NCBI GenBank assembly: GCA_002298125.1
Contig: DBMJ01000011.1
Span: 186,001 to 250,000, forward strand
Direction of reading: 5' to 3'
Origin: Clostridium sp. UBA701
GTDB lineage: Bacteria; Bacillota; Clostridia; Clostridiales; Clostridiaceae
DNA length: 64,000 nucleotides
The translations under genes were made by a program, and so were the position numbers. Positions 42,920 to 51,105 of this stretch are shown here, piece after piece. Below the pieces are notes generated by a model. That model was given only the letters and a program-made list of their open reading frames with translations. It made no database searches and was not told the DNA's origin. Within the stretch, counting starts at the first letter, position 1; the number at the start of each line of letters is the position of its first letter.

Positions 42920-43333
42920 ATGGGATTTAAAGAAACTTTGCAAAAGAAATACACAGATTCTTTTATTCAAAGAAACGGTGACAGAATTACACAGGTACAG
43001 GGAAATGTTATCTCTATAAAGATTGAAACCAAATCCATATTGTGGATTTTTAACAAACTCATGGTTACCCTGGTAATAAAGCCAGAAGCCAGTAAATCAA
43101 TAGTAAAATGTGTATACAGGAAAAATAGATGGTTTAAAAAGCCAAGCTTTATGCCTATTTCTCAAGGTCACAGAGTAATTGTTATGGGCTTAAAGGGTAA
43201 GAAGGGCAAAGAAGATAGAGAAATAATCTCTATAATGAACGTGATGAACCTGAGCAATAAGAAGGATCTAATACCAACTCAGGGTGGTGGCCAACAAAGC
43301 ATTAAAAAGGTTCAGAAGGTTCAAAGAAGATAG
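42920..43333 (+). CDS. Uncharacterised basic protein, OB-fold-like
   Basis: A 137-residue basic protein of unknown function. Residues 22-110 alternate strands and loops in the way OB-fold nucleic-acid-binding domains do (VQGNVISIKIETKSI, TLVIKPEASKSIVKCVYRKNRWF, GHRVIVMGLKGKKGKED, EIISIMNVMNL). The resemblance is to the XseA/aspartyl-tRNA-synthetase type tRNA anticodon-binding fold, but it is pattern-based. The C-terminal tail (about 115-137) is rich in Q, G and K and likely disordered. No membrane segment or signal is seen. It lies on its own, plus strand, between hypC and the cobalamin operon, with its own promoter and terminator. Confidence 0.75.
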   Translation: MGFKETLQKKYTDSFIQRNGDRITQVQGNVISIKIETKSILWIFNKLMVTLVIKPEASKSIVKCVYRKNRWFKKPSFMPISQGHRVIVMGLKGKKGKEDREIISIMNVMNLSNKKDLIPTQGGGQQSIKKVQKVQRR

Positions 43334-43344
43334 GAAAATAATTT

Positions 43345-43376
43345 ATACGCCAATATTTTAAAGAATATTGGCGTAT
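43345..43376. terminator. Bidirectional terminator between the OB-like gene and the cob operon
   Basis: A perfect 13-bp stem ATACGCCAATATT/AATATTGGCGTAT with a 6-base loop. TTTATTG follows on the plus strand and TAAATTATTTT on the minus strand. It closes the plus-strand gene (43333) and the minus-strand operon (43401). Confidence 0.85.
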
Positions 43377-43400
43377 TTTATTGCCTTTATATGAGTTATA

Positions 43401-44240
43401 TTACCATGCAGTAATACTCTCTAAGGCATAAGCACTATGATTTTTAAGTAAAGGATGATTAGCTAGTTGCTTATAGGCTTTACTTAACCTTATCTTTTCA
43501 TCATATACTATTCCAAGTATATTCCCACTATGAGCACCAATAATTCCAAGCCCTCCAGTTTTTTCCCTTATCCTAATCACCTCAGGCAATATATCATATT
43601 TCAACCTATGCTGATTTCTTATGATGCTTTGTGAAGAAGCTTCAAAGATATACTTGTAATTACTTGATGAAACCCCTTTTTCAAGTAGAACAATCAAATC
43701 CTCAATATGCTTTTGAGGATATAAGGCTTTTTTATTAAATTCCACAGTATCAATGTTTTTTTCTCCAACAAAGCATAGGCTGTAAAACTTTATATATTCA
43801 CCTAGGGTCTTTATGTAAGTTCCATTTTTATAGTCAAACATAGTCATTTTTTTAAATACAATACTATCTGTTGGTTCTACCTTAGTGCATTCCTCTGCTA
43901 GCTCCCATTCATCATAGTTCTTTCTAAAAATAGTAGTAAGGCAGCTATACAGTGCACATAGGTCTGCGGTACTGCTTGCAAAGCCTTTTCCATTAGGAAT
44001 ATCTGAATGAATTTGAAAATCCAAGGTATTTAAATATGTACTACACCCCCATCTATTAAGCATATTTTTAAAAAACATAGATGATTTCTCATATTTGTAC
44101 CTCTCAAAAGGTTTGTTTGTTTCAAAAAGTCTTACTGTGGTATACAAATTAATTGGGCACGAAACCAATACATCAATATGGTCTAGCTTCCCTTGAATCA
44201 GTTCACCAATACTTCCAGGATATTTTGAACATACCTGCAT
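43401..44240 (-). CDS. pduX: GHMP-family L-threonine kinase (PduX-like)
   Basis: A 279-residue GHMP kinase. The ATP loop is PNGKGFASSTADLCALYS (the GHMP Pro-x-x-x-Gly-x-x-Ser-Ser pattern), the N-terminal segment is YPGSIGELIQGKLDHIDVLVSCPINLY and the C-terminal segment is GGLGIIGAHSGNILGIV. PduX makes L-threonine-phosphate, which CobD decarboxylates to the aminopropanol-phosphate linker of cobalamin. The gene is the last of the cob run, and cobD is in the same run, which supports the assignment. Other GHMP kinases share the fold, so the substrate rests on context. Confidence 0.85.
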   Translation of the reverse strand: MQVCSKYPGSIGELIQGKLDHIDVLVSCPINLYTTVRLFETNKPFERYKYEKSSMFFKNMLNRWGCSTYLNTLDFQIHSDIPNGKGFASSTADLCALYSCLTTIFRKNYDEWELAEECTKVEPTDSIVFKKMTMFDYKNGTYIKTLGEYIKFYSLCFVGEKNIDTVEFNKKALYPQKHIEDLIVLLEKGVSSSNYKYIFEASSQSIIRNQHRLKYDILPEVIRIREKTGGLGIIGAHSGNILGIVYDEKIRLSKAYKQLANHPLLKNHSAYALESITAW

Positions 44241-44243
44241 AGG

Positions 44244-45035
44244 TTATTCTCTCTTGCCATCTAAAAATTTTATAGTAGCTTCAACTGCTTCATTAACATT
44301 GCTCACCACATTATGACCATTACAATTCATCTTCCTCTTAATAACAAAAGCATATACTCCCGCTTTTAATGCCGCCTGTATTTTTTCTTCTGTTCCACCT
44401 TCTGTACCGCTGTCTTTCAAAATTATTGCTGATGCATTATACTCCTTTATGATACATTCATTTAATTCCATGCTGGAGGGTCCCTTTATTGCAATTATGT
44501 CCTCTACCTTTACCCCAGAGGATACACATTTCTCTATAGAGGATACTGTAGGCAAAACCCTATGTATTATTCTATTTTTAATCTCTATAGCCATTATTTT
44601 TTCTATATTTCTGCTGCCTGTAGTATTTAAAATACTGCCCTGAGAGCCTTCTAATACTTTGGACCATTTCTTTAGCTCAGCATAATCCTCTATAATTATC
44701 ACTTTATCATTATCTTTATATTTATTTAACACGGAAGGCCTTTCATACCTTATGTATTCAATTTTAAGCTTTTTAGCTACTGAAGCTAAGTTTTGTGATA
44801 TCTCCACAGCATAAGGATGGGATGCATCTAATATTGCTTCTATACTGTTTTCTTTAAAAATATCCTCTAAGCTAGTTTTATCAAGAGGTCTTGTGTTTAA
44901 AAATCTATATCTATATTCTTTTAATAGTTCTCCTCCATATTCTGTGGCAGTAGAAACATAAAGGTCATCAGTGTACTTATTCATTAAAGTCAATATACTT
45001 TTTCCCTCTGAGGTTCCTAAGAATAGTGCAATCAT
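44244..45035 (-). CDS. cbiJ: Cobalt-precorrin-6A reductase
   Basis: A 263-residue CbiJ/CobK protein that reduces the macrocycle with NADH or NADPH. The family pattern is ALFLGTSEGKSILTLM at the N terminus, the ATEYGGELLK segment, DASHPYAVEISQNL and the C-terminal IKGPSSMELNECI and KDSGTEGG loops. It overlaps cbiH by 4 bases (ATGA) and follows pduX in the opposite sense of transcription order, i.e. it is transcribed just before it. Confidence 0.92.
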   Translation of the reverse strand: MIALFLGTSEGKSILTLMNKYTDDLYVSTATEYGGELLKEYRYRFLNTRPLDKTSLEDIFKENSIEAILDASHPYAVEISQNLASVAKKLKIEYIRYERPSVLNKYKDNDKVIIIEDYAELKKWSKVLEGSQGSILNTTGSRNIEKIMAIEIKNRIIHRVLPTVSSIEKCVSSGVKVEDIIAIKGPSSMELNECIIKEYNASAIILKDSGTEGGTEEKIQAALKAGVYAFVIKRKMNCNGHNVVSNVNEAVEATIKFLDGKRE

Positions 45036-45757
45036 AACAATGCACCTCTGTACCCTCTAGGAGTTATAAACATATTTTCTTTATAATAGCTTGTACTATT
45101 TCCTATTATTACAATAGAAAACATATCTACATCACTATCATCAAAATTTTTGAATGTATATAAGGCAAAACTTTGTTCCTCTCTAAGAGCATTTCTAACT
45201 ACAGCTATGGGAGTATCTTCTTTTCTATAATTCTTAATTATTTCTATACATTCCTTTAAATAAAGGCTTCTTCCCTTGCTCTTAGGATTATAAAGTGATA
45301 TGACAAAGTCCCCCTGAGCTGCCTTTTCAACTCTTTTTTTTATAAGCTCATAGGGTGTCATAAGATCACTTAAGCTTATATTACAGGAGTCATGCATAAG
45401 TGGTGCCCCAAGTATTGAAGCTGCTGAATTTGCCGCTGTAACTCCAGGTATTATCTCTACATTTTCCTCTGTTTTCATTTCTAATATAAGGCCCGCCATG
45501 CCATATATTCCAGCATCACCTGTGCTTATAATAGCCACTGTTTTATCCCTAGCTATTCTAAGAGCCTCCCGGCATCTGTCCTCTTCCTTTTTCATTCCAG
45601 TAGATACTATTTCCTTACCTTTTAGCAGAGGCTTTATTAATTCTATATACTTTGTATATCCTACAATAACTTCACTTTCTTCTATGGCCTTTATGGCCCT
45701 TATGGTCATATTGTTTATAGAGCCTGGACCAATCCCTACAACATAAAGCTTTCCCAA
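45032..45757 (-). CDS. cbiH: Cobalt-precorrin-3B (C17)-methyltransferase
   Basis: A 241-residue SAM-dependent tetrapyrrole methylase (CbiH/CobJ) that adds the C17 methyl group and drives ring contraction. The N-terminal GIGPGSINNMTIRAIKAIEES and VGYTKYIE motifs, STGDAGIYGMAGLILE and EIIPGVTAANSAASILGAPLMHDSCNISLSD are characteristic. Unlike some anaerobes it is not fused to cbiG, which lies 21 bases upstream as a separate gene. Confidence 0.93.
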   Translation of the reverse strand: MGKLYVVGIGPGSINNMTIRAIKAIEESEVIVGYTKYIELIKPLLKGKEIVSTGMKKEEDRCREALRIARDKTVAIISTGDAGIYGMAGLILEMKTEENVEIIPGVTAANSAASILGAPLMHDSCNISLSDLMTPYELIKKRVEKAAQGDFVISLYNPKSKGRSLYLKECIEIIKNYRKEDTPIAVVRNALREEQSFALYTFKNFDDSDVDMFSIVIIGNSTSYYKENMFITPRGYRGALL

Positions 45758-45778
45758 ATTTAACCTCTCCTTTTACCT

Positions 45779-46777
45779 TTATAAAATTTCCCCTATGCAA
45801 AGAGTCATGCCATTACACTTTATTTTTCCAGTTTTTAGTTTTGCTCCTAAAAGCTCTACACAGGGCTCACTTACCGCCCTTACCCCTATTGTTTTTTCTA
45901 CAAACGCACTTCCTTCATATTTTTCATGAACCTTTCTTATTTCTTCTAAGGTAAAAATAGTAATCTCTGCATTAAGCTCCTTAGCTAAATTGATTATAGC
46001 CTTCTCTTCCTTTTTAACCTCTACAGTTGCCACCTTCAGAACAGATCTCCTATCTAGGTTATATTCTCTTAGCACCTCTAAAACTTTGTTTTTCATTGCT
46101 GTATCATCAAAGTCTTTTCTGCAGCCTATGCCAAGAACTATGTTTCTTCTTATAAGCTTTAAAGTAGGCTTATCGTTAATAAGCTCCTCCTCAATATTCT
46201 CTTCATTGCTGACAATTACTGCTCCTTCTGCACCATTAATATCTTCTATATAGCCCTTTGGTATACTGTGCTTTTCTTGCCTATCAATAAATGCAACACG
46301 TTTACCTTCTACCAGCATTGCAGAAATTTCTTTAGCAGTTTTCATATCCTCAAGGATTAACCCATGCCCTTTTGCATAGCTATCAGGGGCTACTATATTA
46401 AGATTATCCGTGGCAGTTGTTATTATGGGTTCTGCTCCTATTATTTTAGCTATTTCTATGGCAAGGTTATTTGCACCACCTATATGTCCGCTGAGTAAGC
46501 TAATTACGTATTTCCCTGTACTGTCAATTACTATAATTGCAGGATCCACTGTCTTATCTCTTATATATGGAGCTATAGCCCTTACCGCTATGCCTGTAGA
46601 GGCAATAAAGACTATGGCGCCATAATTTTGAAATATATTTTTAGTGATAGTGCTTATTTTAAGAGCCTTTGTTCTATCCCTATAATATATTTCTGTTTCA
46701 AAATACTTCGACAGTTTATAAGCTATGCTATCTCCATGCTCTGTTACACTTATAATCCCAAGCTTCAACACTATCAC
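45779..46777 (-). CDS. cbiG: Cobalt-precorrin-5A hydrolase
   Basis: A 332-residue CbiG that opens the delta-lactone and releases acetaldehyde, an exclusively anaerobic-pathway step. The three CbiG regions are visible: N-terminal (YFETEIYYRDRTKALK, FIASTGIAVRAIAPYIRDKTVDPA), central (SLLSGHIGGANNLAIEIAKIIGAEPIITTATD) and C-terminal (VLGIGCRKDFDDTAMKNKV). It overlaps cbiF by 4 bases. The GTG start overlaps the end of cbiF; a TTG four codons in is an alternative. Confidence 0.94.
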   Translation of the reverse strand: MIVLKLGIISVTEHGDSIAYKLSKYFETEIYYRDRTKALKISTITKNIFQNYGAIVFIASTGIAVRAIAPYIRDKTVDPAIIVIDSTGKYVISLLSGHIGGANNLAIEIAKIIGAEPIITTATDNLNIVAPDSYAKGHGLILEDMKTAKEISAMLVEGKRVAFIDRQEKHSIPKGYIEDINGAEGAVIVSNEENIEEELINDKPTLKLIRRNIVLGIGCRKDFDDTAMKNKVLEVLREYNLDRRSVLKVATVEVKKEEKAIINLAKELNAEITIFTLEEIRKVHEKYEGSAFVEKTIGVRAVSEPCVELLGAKLKTGKIKCNGMTLCIGEIL

Positions 46778-47526
46778 TCTTTCCCTTGCCTATACATATG
46801 AGTAAAGCTTTCATCATATAAAAGGCTCTTATTAAAACTGGAGCTTATAAAGTCTCCCACTAATATCTGAGCACACTTTTTTATTCCAGCACTCTTCACC
46901 TTTTCACCTATATCATCTAAAGTACCTATAATTACTCTCTCATCCTCCCAGGTGGCTCTTTCTATTACTGCCACAGGAACATTTCTTCCGTAGCCTGCTT
47001 TAAGCCTTTCAACCACCTTGTCTATCATAGAAATAGATAGAAATATAGCCATGGATGCCCCTAGTCTAGCAATATTTTCTAAGTCCTCCCTCAAAGGTAC
47101 TGGAGTTCTTCCCTCTACTCTAGTCAATACTACAGTTTGAGTAACTCCAGGAAGGGTAAACTCTCCCCTTATAGCTGCAGCAGCTGCAGTAAAGGAGCTT
47201 ACTCCTGGAATCACCTCATAGTGTATGTGGTTTTTGTCAAGCTCTAACATCTGTTCTTTAATAGCTCCATATATAGATGGGTCTCCTGTATGCAGCCTTG
47301 CTATGTTTTTACCCTCCGCATTTGCTCTTATCATTACTTCTATAACCTCATCTAGGGTCATGGAGGCTGAATTATATATCTTAGCCTCCTTCTTGCAAAA
47401 TTCAAGATGCTTATTACTTACCAGGGAACCAGCATAAATGACTACATCAGAACAAGCTAACATATTTCTTCCCTTTACAGTAATTAAATCCACATCTCCT
47501 GGACCCGCCCCAATAAAATAAACCAT
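46774..47526 (-). CDS. cbiF: Cobalt-precorrin-4 (C11)-methyltransferase
   Basis: A 250-residue SAM-dependent methylase (CbiF/CobM). The FIGAGPGDVDLITVKGRNML start, YAGSLVSNKHLEFC, ARLHTGDPSIYGAIKEQM and EVIPGVSSFTAAAAAIRGEFTLPGVTQTVVLTR segments are diagnostic; the last contains the CbiF-specific FTLPGVTQT. It abuts cbiL with no gap and overlaps cbiG by 4 bases. Confidence 0.94.
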   Translation of the reverse strand: MVYFIGAGPGDVDLITVKGRNMLACSDVVIYAGSLVSNKHLEFCKKEAKIYNSASMTLDEVIEVMIRANAEGKNIARLHTGDPSIYGAIKEQMLELDKNHIHYEVIPGVSSFTAAAAAIRGEFTLPGVTQTVVLTRVEGRTPVPLREDLENIARLGASMAIFLSISMIDKVVERLKAGYGRNVPVAVIERATWEDERVIIGTLDDIGEKVKSAGIKKCAQILVGDFISSSFNKSLLYDESFTHMYRQGKE

Positions 47527-48192
47527 TTATAATCTCCTTCCTATTATGAGGGACATATATTCACTATTTTTTAGTATTTCCTCTTTATCTCTTGAAACCA
47601 TCTGTCCTTCTCTACCTGCTTTTTTTACATATACATAATTAAAGCCTCTCTTTTCAAGCTCATGGATTATTCTTTCTTCATTCCTATAAACCTTCATAAC
47701 CACTACAAATTTTTCATCCCTTATATCATGGATTCTATTTCCAGGAATTATAAGGAGGGGTTCATCACCAATTACCAGTGGTTCTCCTGCTAAGCTTGCA
47801 CTGGCACAAAAAGAGGTTATTCCTGGAATAGTTTCTGTTTCATAGCCCTTTTCTTCAATATATTTTAATAAATATATGTATGTACTATATACAAATGGGT
47901 CTCCTATGGTGAGAAACGCTACCTTCTTACCCTTAAGCAGCTCTTCTTCTATGACTTTAAAAGCCTCTTCTATTTTTTCTTCCTGTTCTTGTCCCCCCAT
48001 GGGGAAATACTTAATAATAATCTTTGCATTATCTTTAATGAATTCTCTTGCTATGTCTAGTGCTATGCTCTCTCCTTTATGCTTTGCAGATGGAGCTACT
48101 ATAACATCACACTCTCCAAGGACCTTTACCGCCTTTAGTGTTAAAAGCTCCTTGTCTCCAGGCCCTACACCTATTCCATACAATTTAGTCAT
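47527..48192 (-). CDS. cbiL: Cobalt-factor II (C20)-methyltransferase
   Basis: A 221-residue SAM-dependent methylase (CbiL/CobI). The YGIGVGPGDKELLTLKAVKVL start, VAFLTIGDPFVYSTYIYLLKYI and ETIPGITSFCASASLAGEPLVIGDEPLLIIPG pattern fits CbiL. It methylates C20 right after cobalt insertion. It overlaps cbiT by 4 bases. Confidence 0.93.
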   Translation of the reverse strand: MTKLYGIGVGPGDKELLTLKAVKVLGECDVIVAPSAKHKGESIALDIAREFIKDNAKIIIKYFPMGGQEQEEKIEEAFKVIEEELLKGKKVAFLTIGDPFVYSTYIYLLKYIEEKGYETETIPGITSFCASASLAGEPLVIGDEPLLIIPGNRIHDIRDEKFVVVMKVYRNEERIIHELEKRGFNYVYVKKAGREGQMVSRDKEEILKNSEYMSLIIGRRL

Positions 48193-48752
48193 ATCTTCCT
48201 CCCACTAACAATAAAAATGCTGTTATTTGCAGAAAGCATAAGAGCCTTTCCCCTTACTCTGTTTACAGATACCTGAGTACATTCAGTATTATAATTAAGC
48301 TCCTTTAATGTATTTAATGCCCTATATAGATTTTCAATAGTTATAAAGTTCAAAACTATAACCTTTCCATTTTTTAATTTCTTGTCACTTTCTTTAATAA
48401 TAGTTTCTATATTGCCCCCGCTTCCTCCAATAAATATGCTGTCAAAGCTTCCTATAATGTGGTCTAGGACCTGAGGAGCTTGTCCTTCAATAATTGAGAG
48501 GTTATCAGTGCAAAACCTCTTCTTGTTCTCATTAATAAGCCTTATAGCTTCTTCTTCCTTTTCAACTGCAACTACCTGTCCTTTAGGACATAGCCTTGAC
48601 ACTTGTATGCTTATAGAACCAGTTCCAGCACCTATATCTAGAACCCTATCTTCTTCACCTAAATCCATCCTTGCTATACTTAGTATTCTTATCTCTTCCT
48701 TGGTCATAGGGCAATTCCCTCTTAAAAATTCTTCATCCTTAATGTAAGTCAT
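48189..48752 (-). CDS. cbiT: Cobalt-precorrin-6B (C15)-methyltransferase, decarboxylating subunit
   Basis: A 187-residue class I SAM methyltransferase. The SAM loop is VLDIGAGTGSISIQVSR, and the start motif GNCPMTKEEIRILSIARM and FDSIFIGGSGGNIETII are typical of CbiT. It performs C15 methylation and C12-side-chain decarboxylation. In aerobes it is the C-terminal domain of CobL; here cbiE is a separate gene 2 bases upstream. Confidence 0.93.
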   Translation of the reverse strand: MTYIKDEEFLRGNCPMTKEEIRILSIARMDLGEEDRVLDIGAGTGSISIQVSRLCPKGQVVAVEKEEEAIRLINENKKRFCTDNLSIIEGQAPQVLDHIIGSFDSIFIGGSGGNIETIIKESDKKLKNGKVIVLNFITIENLYRALNTLKELNYNTECTQVSVNRVRGKALMLSANNSIFIVSGRKI

Positions 48753-48754
48753 CT

Positions 48755-49366
48755 TTACTTCAACTCCATATTTTCAATTATTACCACACTAAATCCAGAA
48801 AATTTTCCCTGGGCTAATTCCTTTGGACATCCGATTGTAATTTTTTCATCTTCATAGGATAAATTCTCTCCTATGTATACAGTGGCATCTATATTATTAT
48901 GAAAAAGCTCCTTGCAGATAAACTCTCCACTATGCTTGCTGTCAGTTAACCAAATTGAAATATGGTTTTCCCTTACCTTAGCCATAAATGCTCCATATCT
49001 TCCATGAATACTACTTAAAAAGCTGCCCTGCCAAGGCATTCCTAGTTTACAGGCCATATACTGAAAGGAGCTTATACCTGGTATTACTTCTATATTAGCT
49101 TTGTAATTTTCTTTTATATAATTTGTAATTCCATAAAAACAGGGATCTCCAGATGCAACTACTGCTATAGCTTTGTCCTTGTTAGCATTTATTTCATATA
49201 CAATAGCTTCAATATTTTTTACTGCTTTGAACTGAACCTTTGTAAATTCAACACTTCTCAATGCTCTTTCAAAGCCTATAATAAGATCCGACCTTAAAAT
49301 AGTATCAATAGCCTTAGGGAGAATGTACTCTCTGCTGCCAGGTCCTATTCCTACAATACTAACCAT
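48755..49366 (-). CDS. cbiE: Cobalt-precorrin-7 (C5)-methyltransferase
   Basis: A 203-residue tetrapyrrole methylase (CbiE, N-terminal half of CobL). The VGIGPGSREYILPKAIDTI start, VVASGDPCFYGITNYIKE and EVIPGISSFQYMACKLGMPW motifs are present. It methylates C5. It lies directly after cbiD with no intergenic base. Confidence 0.92.
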   Translation of the reverse strand: MVSIVGIGPGSREYILPKAIDTILRSDLIIGFERALRSVEFTKVQFKAVKNIEAIVYEINANKDKAIAVVASGDPCFYGITNYIKENYKANIEVIPGISSFQYMACKLGMPWQGSFLSSIHGRYGAFMAKVRENHISIWLTDSKHSGEFICKELFHNNIDATVYIGENLSYEDEKITIGCPKELAQGKFSGFSVVIIENMELK

Positions 49367-50473
49367 CTACAACTCTCCTCTAGAATTTTTTCTGCTATCA
49401 TATAGCACTGCCTTTTCCATAGAATACATAATCACATCTGCCTCTATATTTTCATAGCAATACATTTCAATTCTCCTTTTGATTTTTAAACCCATTCTCT
49501 CATATAACAATGAAGGTGATTCATATCTATCCCCTATAATTTTTACTGCACCCTCTGTGGTTTTCTCATTATAGACCTCTTCAACTAAATCTCTATCTGC
49601 TCCCATAAGAGCAAGCTCAAGAGCAATTACCTCAAGCCTTACATCACACACTCTACTGTGGGTATTAAAACAGCCTGCTACGAGCTTTGATATTTTTCCA
49701 ATATGCCCAACCATTGTAACTTTTCCAATATTATTCTCTACGCAATAGTTTAAAGCAGCCCCAACATAGTTTGACATTATAACCATATTATCCTTTGATA
49801 AACCCAATTTTAGTGCCATATCCTCTCCCATATTTCCAAATAGTAAAACAAGCTCTTTACATCCATTTGCAGCCTTTTGTCTTATCTCTAGGGCTATAGA
49901 TTCCTTTAAGGCCTCTTCGGACATGGGTGTCACTATACCTGTAGTTCCAAGAATGGATATCCCCTCTACTATATTAAGCCTTGGATTGAAGGTCTTTAGC
50001 GCTATTTTCTCTCCCTTAGGAACAAAAATGGTAATTTCTACTCCCTTTCCCTTGGGCAGTACCTCTTTTACTTCTTTTTCTATCATAAGTCTTGGTACTG
50101 GATTAATTGCAGGCTCTCCTTTTTTTACATATAGTCCCTCACTTCTTACTATTCCTACTCCTCTTCCTCCCTTTATATTAAAGCCACTGACCTTCTCCTC
50201 TGCTCTTGCCCATATTTCAATGCCATTTGTTACATCCGCATCGTCTCCTCCGTCCTTTACAATACAGCATTCCACATAGTTCTCACCAAACACCGTGGAT
50301 TCTATTAAAAGGTCAAGCTTTATGCCCTTTGGGGTATCTATAGAAATACAGTCTAACTTCTTATGGCTATATAGCATATATGCTGCGGCCTTTGCCGCTC
50401 CTGCAGCACAGGACCCTGTAGTGTAACCGCATCTTAGTTTTTTCCCATCACAGTTTATGTATAAATCAAGCAT
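49367..50473 (-). CDS. cbiD: Cobalt-precorrin-5B (C1)-methyltransferase
   Basis: A 368-residue CbiD, the anaerobic-pathway C1 methyltransferase. Family marks are LRCGYTTGSCAAGAAKAAAYML at the start, VKDGGDDADVTNGIEIWA, GRGVGIVRSEGLYVKKGEPAINPVPR and ILGTTGIVTPMSEEALKESI. It has no resemblance to the CobF enzyme of aerobes, so its presence is good evidence of the anaerobic route. It follows cbiC by 2 bases. Confidence 0.95.
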   Translation of the reverse strand: MLDLYINCDGKKLRCGYTTGSCAAGAAKAAAYMLYSHKKLDCISIDTPKGIKLDLLIESTVFGENYVECCIVKDGGDDADVTNGIEIWARAEEKVSGFNIKGGRGVGIVRSEGLYVKKGEPAINPVPRLMIEKEVKEVLPKGKGVEITIFVPKGEKIALKTFNPRLNIVEGISILGTTGIVTPMSEEALKESIALEIRQKAANGCKELVLLFGNMGEDMALKLGLSKDNMVIMSNYVGAALNYCVENNIGKVTMVGHIGKISKLVAGCFNTHSRVCDVRLEVIALELALMGADRDLVEEVYNEKTTEGAVKIIGDRYESPSLLYERMGLKIKRRIEMYCYENIEADVIMYSMEKAVLYDSRKNSRGEL

Positions 50474-50475
50474 GG

Positions 50476-51105
50476 CTATTTCCTTTCATATAGCATGTAT
50501 AATAGAGCGTTCACTATAGCTGCCGCAACAGTACTGCCTCCTTTTCTGCCTCTAACAGTTATAAGTGGAATAGAAAGCTTTTCTATCTCATTTTTAGACT
50601 CTGCAGCTCCTACAAAGCCTATAGGAGCTGCAATAATAAACTTTGCACTGCTTTTCCCCTCTTCTATTAACTCCTTTAGTCTAAACAGGGCTGTAGGAGC
50701 ATTGCCAAATACAAAGAACTCCACTCCAGCTTCTGAGGCTTTTTCAATTGCAGCCATAGAACGGGTAATATGTCTCTCTTTTGCTGTGATTTCCACTTCT
50801 TCATTGTCCACATAACAGACCACCTGGCAATTTAGCCTTTCAAGCGCCTTTTTACTAATACCTGAAAGGGCCATTTTTGTATCCGTATATATGGTAACTC
50901 CCTTTTGTAATAGCTTTAGAGCTTCCTCTATAGCTCCTTCCCTTATGTAAACTAGCTCCTTATATTCAAAATCTGCTGTGGTATGTATTACTCTCTTTAT
51001 TATTTTTAGTTCTCTTTCCGAAAAACTATTAGCCCCCATTTCCTCTTCTATTATTTCAAAGCTTCTTTTTTCTATATCCATTGGAACCTTTATATAATCC
51101 TTCAT
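50476..51105 (-). CDS. cbiC: Cobalt-precorrin-8 methylmutase
   Basis: A 209-residue CbiC/CobH that moves a methyl group from C11 to C12, giving cobyrinate. The conserved catalytic histidine lies in VIHTTADFEYKELV, and GFVGAAESKN and GRKGGSTVAAAIVNALL close the pattern. It overlaps cbiA by 4 bases and precedes cbiD. Confidence 0.94.
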   Translation of the reverse strand: MKDYIKVPMDIEKRSFEIIEEEMGANSFSERELKIIKRVIHTTADFEYKELVYIREGAIEEALKLLQKGVTIYTDTKMALSGISKKALERLNCQVVCYVDNEEVEITAKERHITRSMAAIEKASEAGVEFFVFGNAPTALFRLKELIEEGKSSAKFIIAAPIGFVGAAESKNEIEKLSIPLITVRGRKGGSTVAAAIVNALLYMLYERK

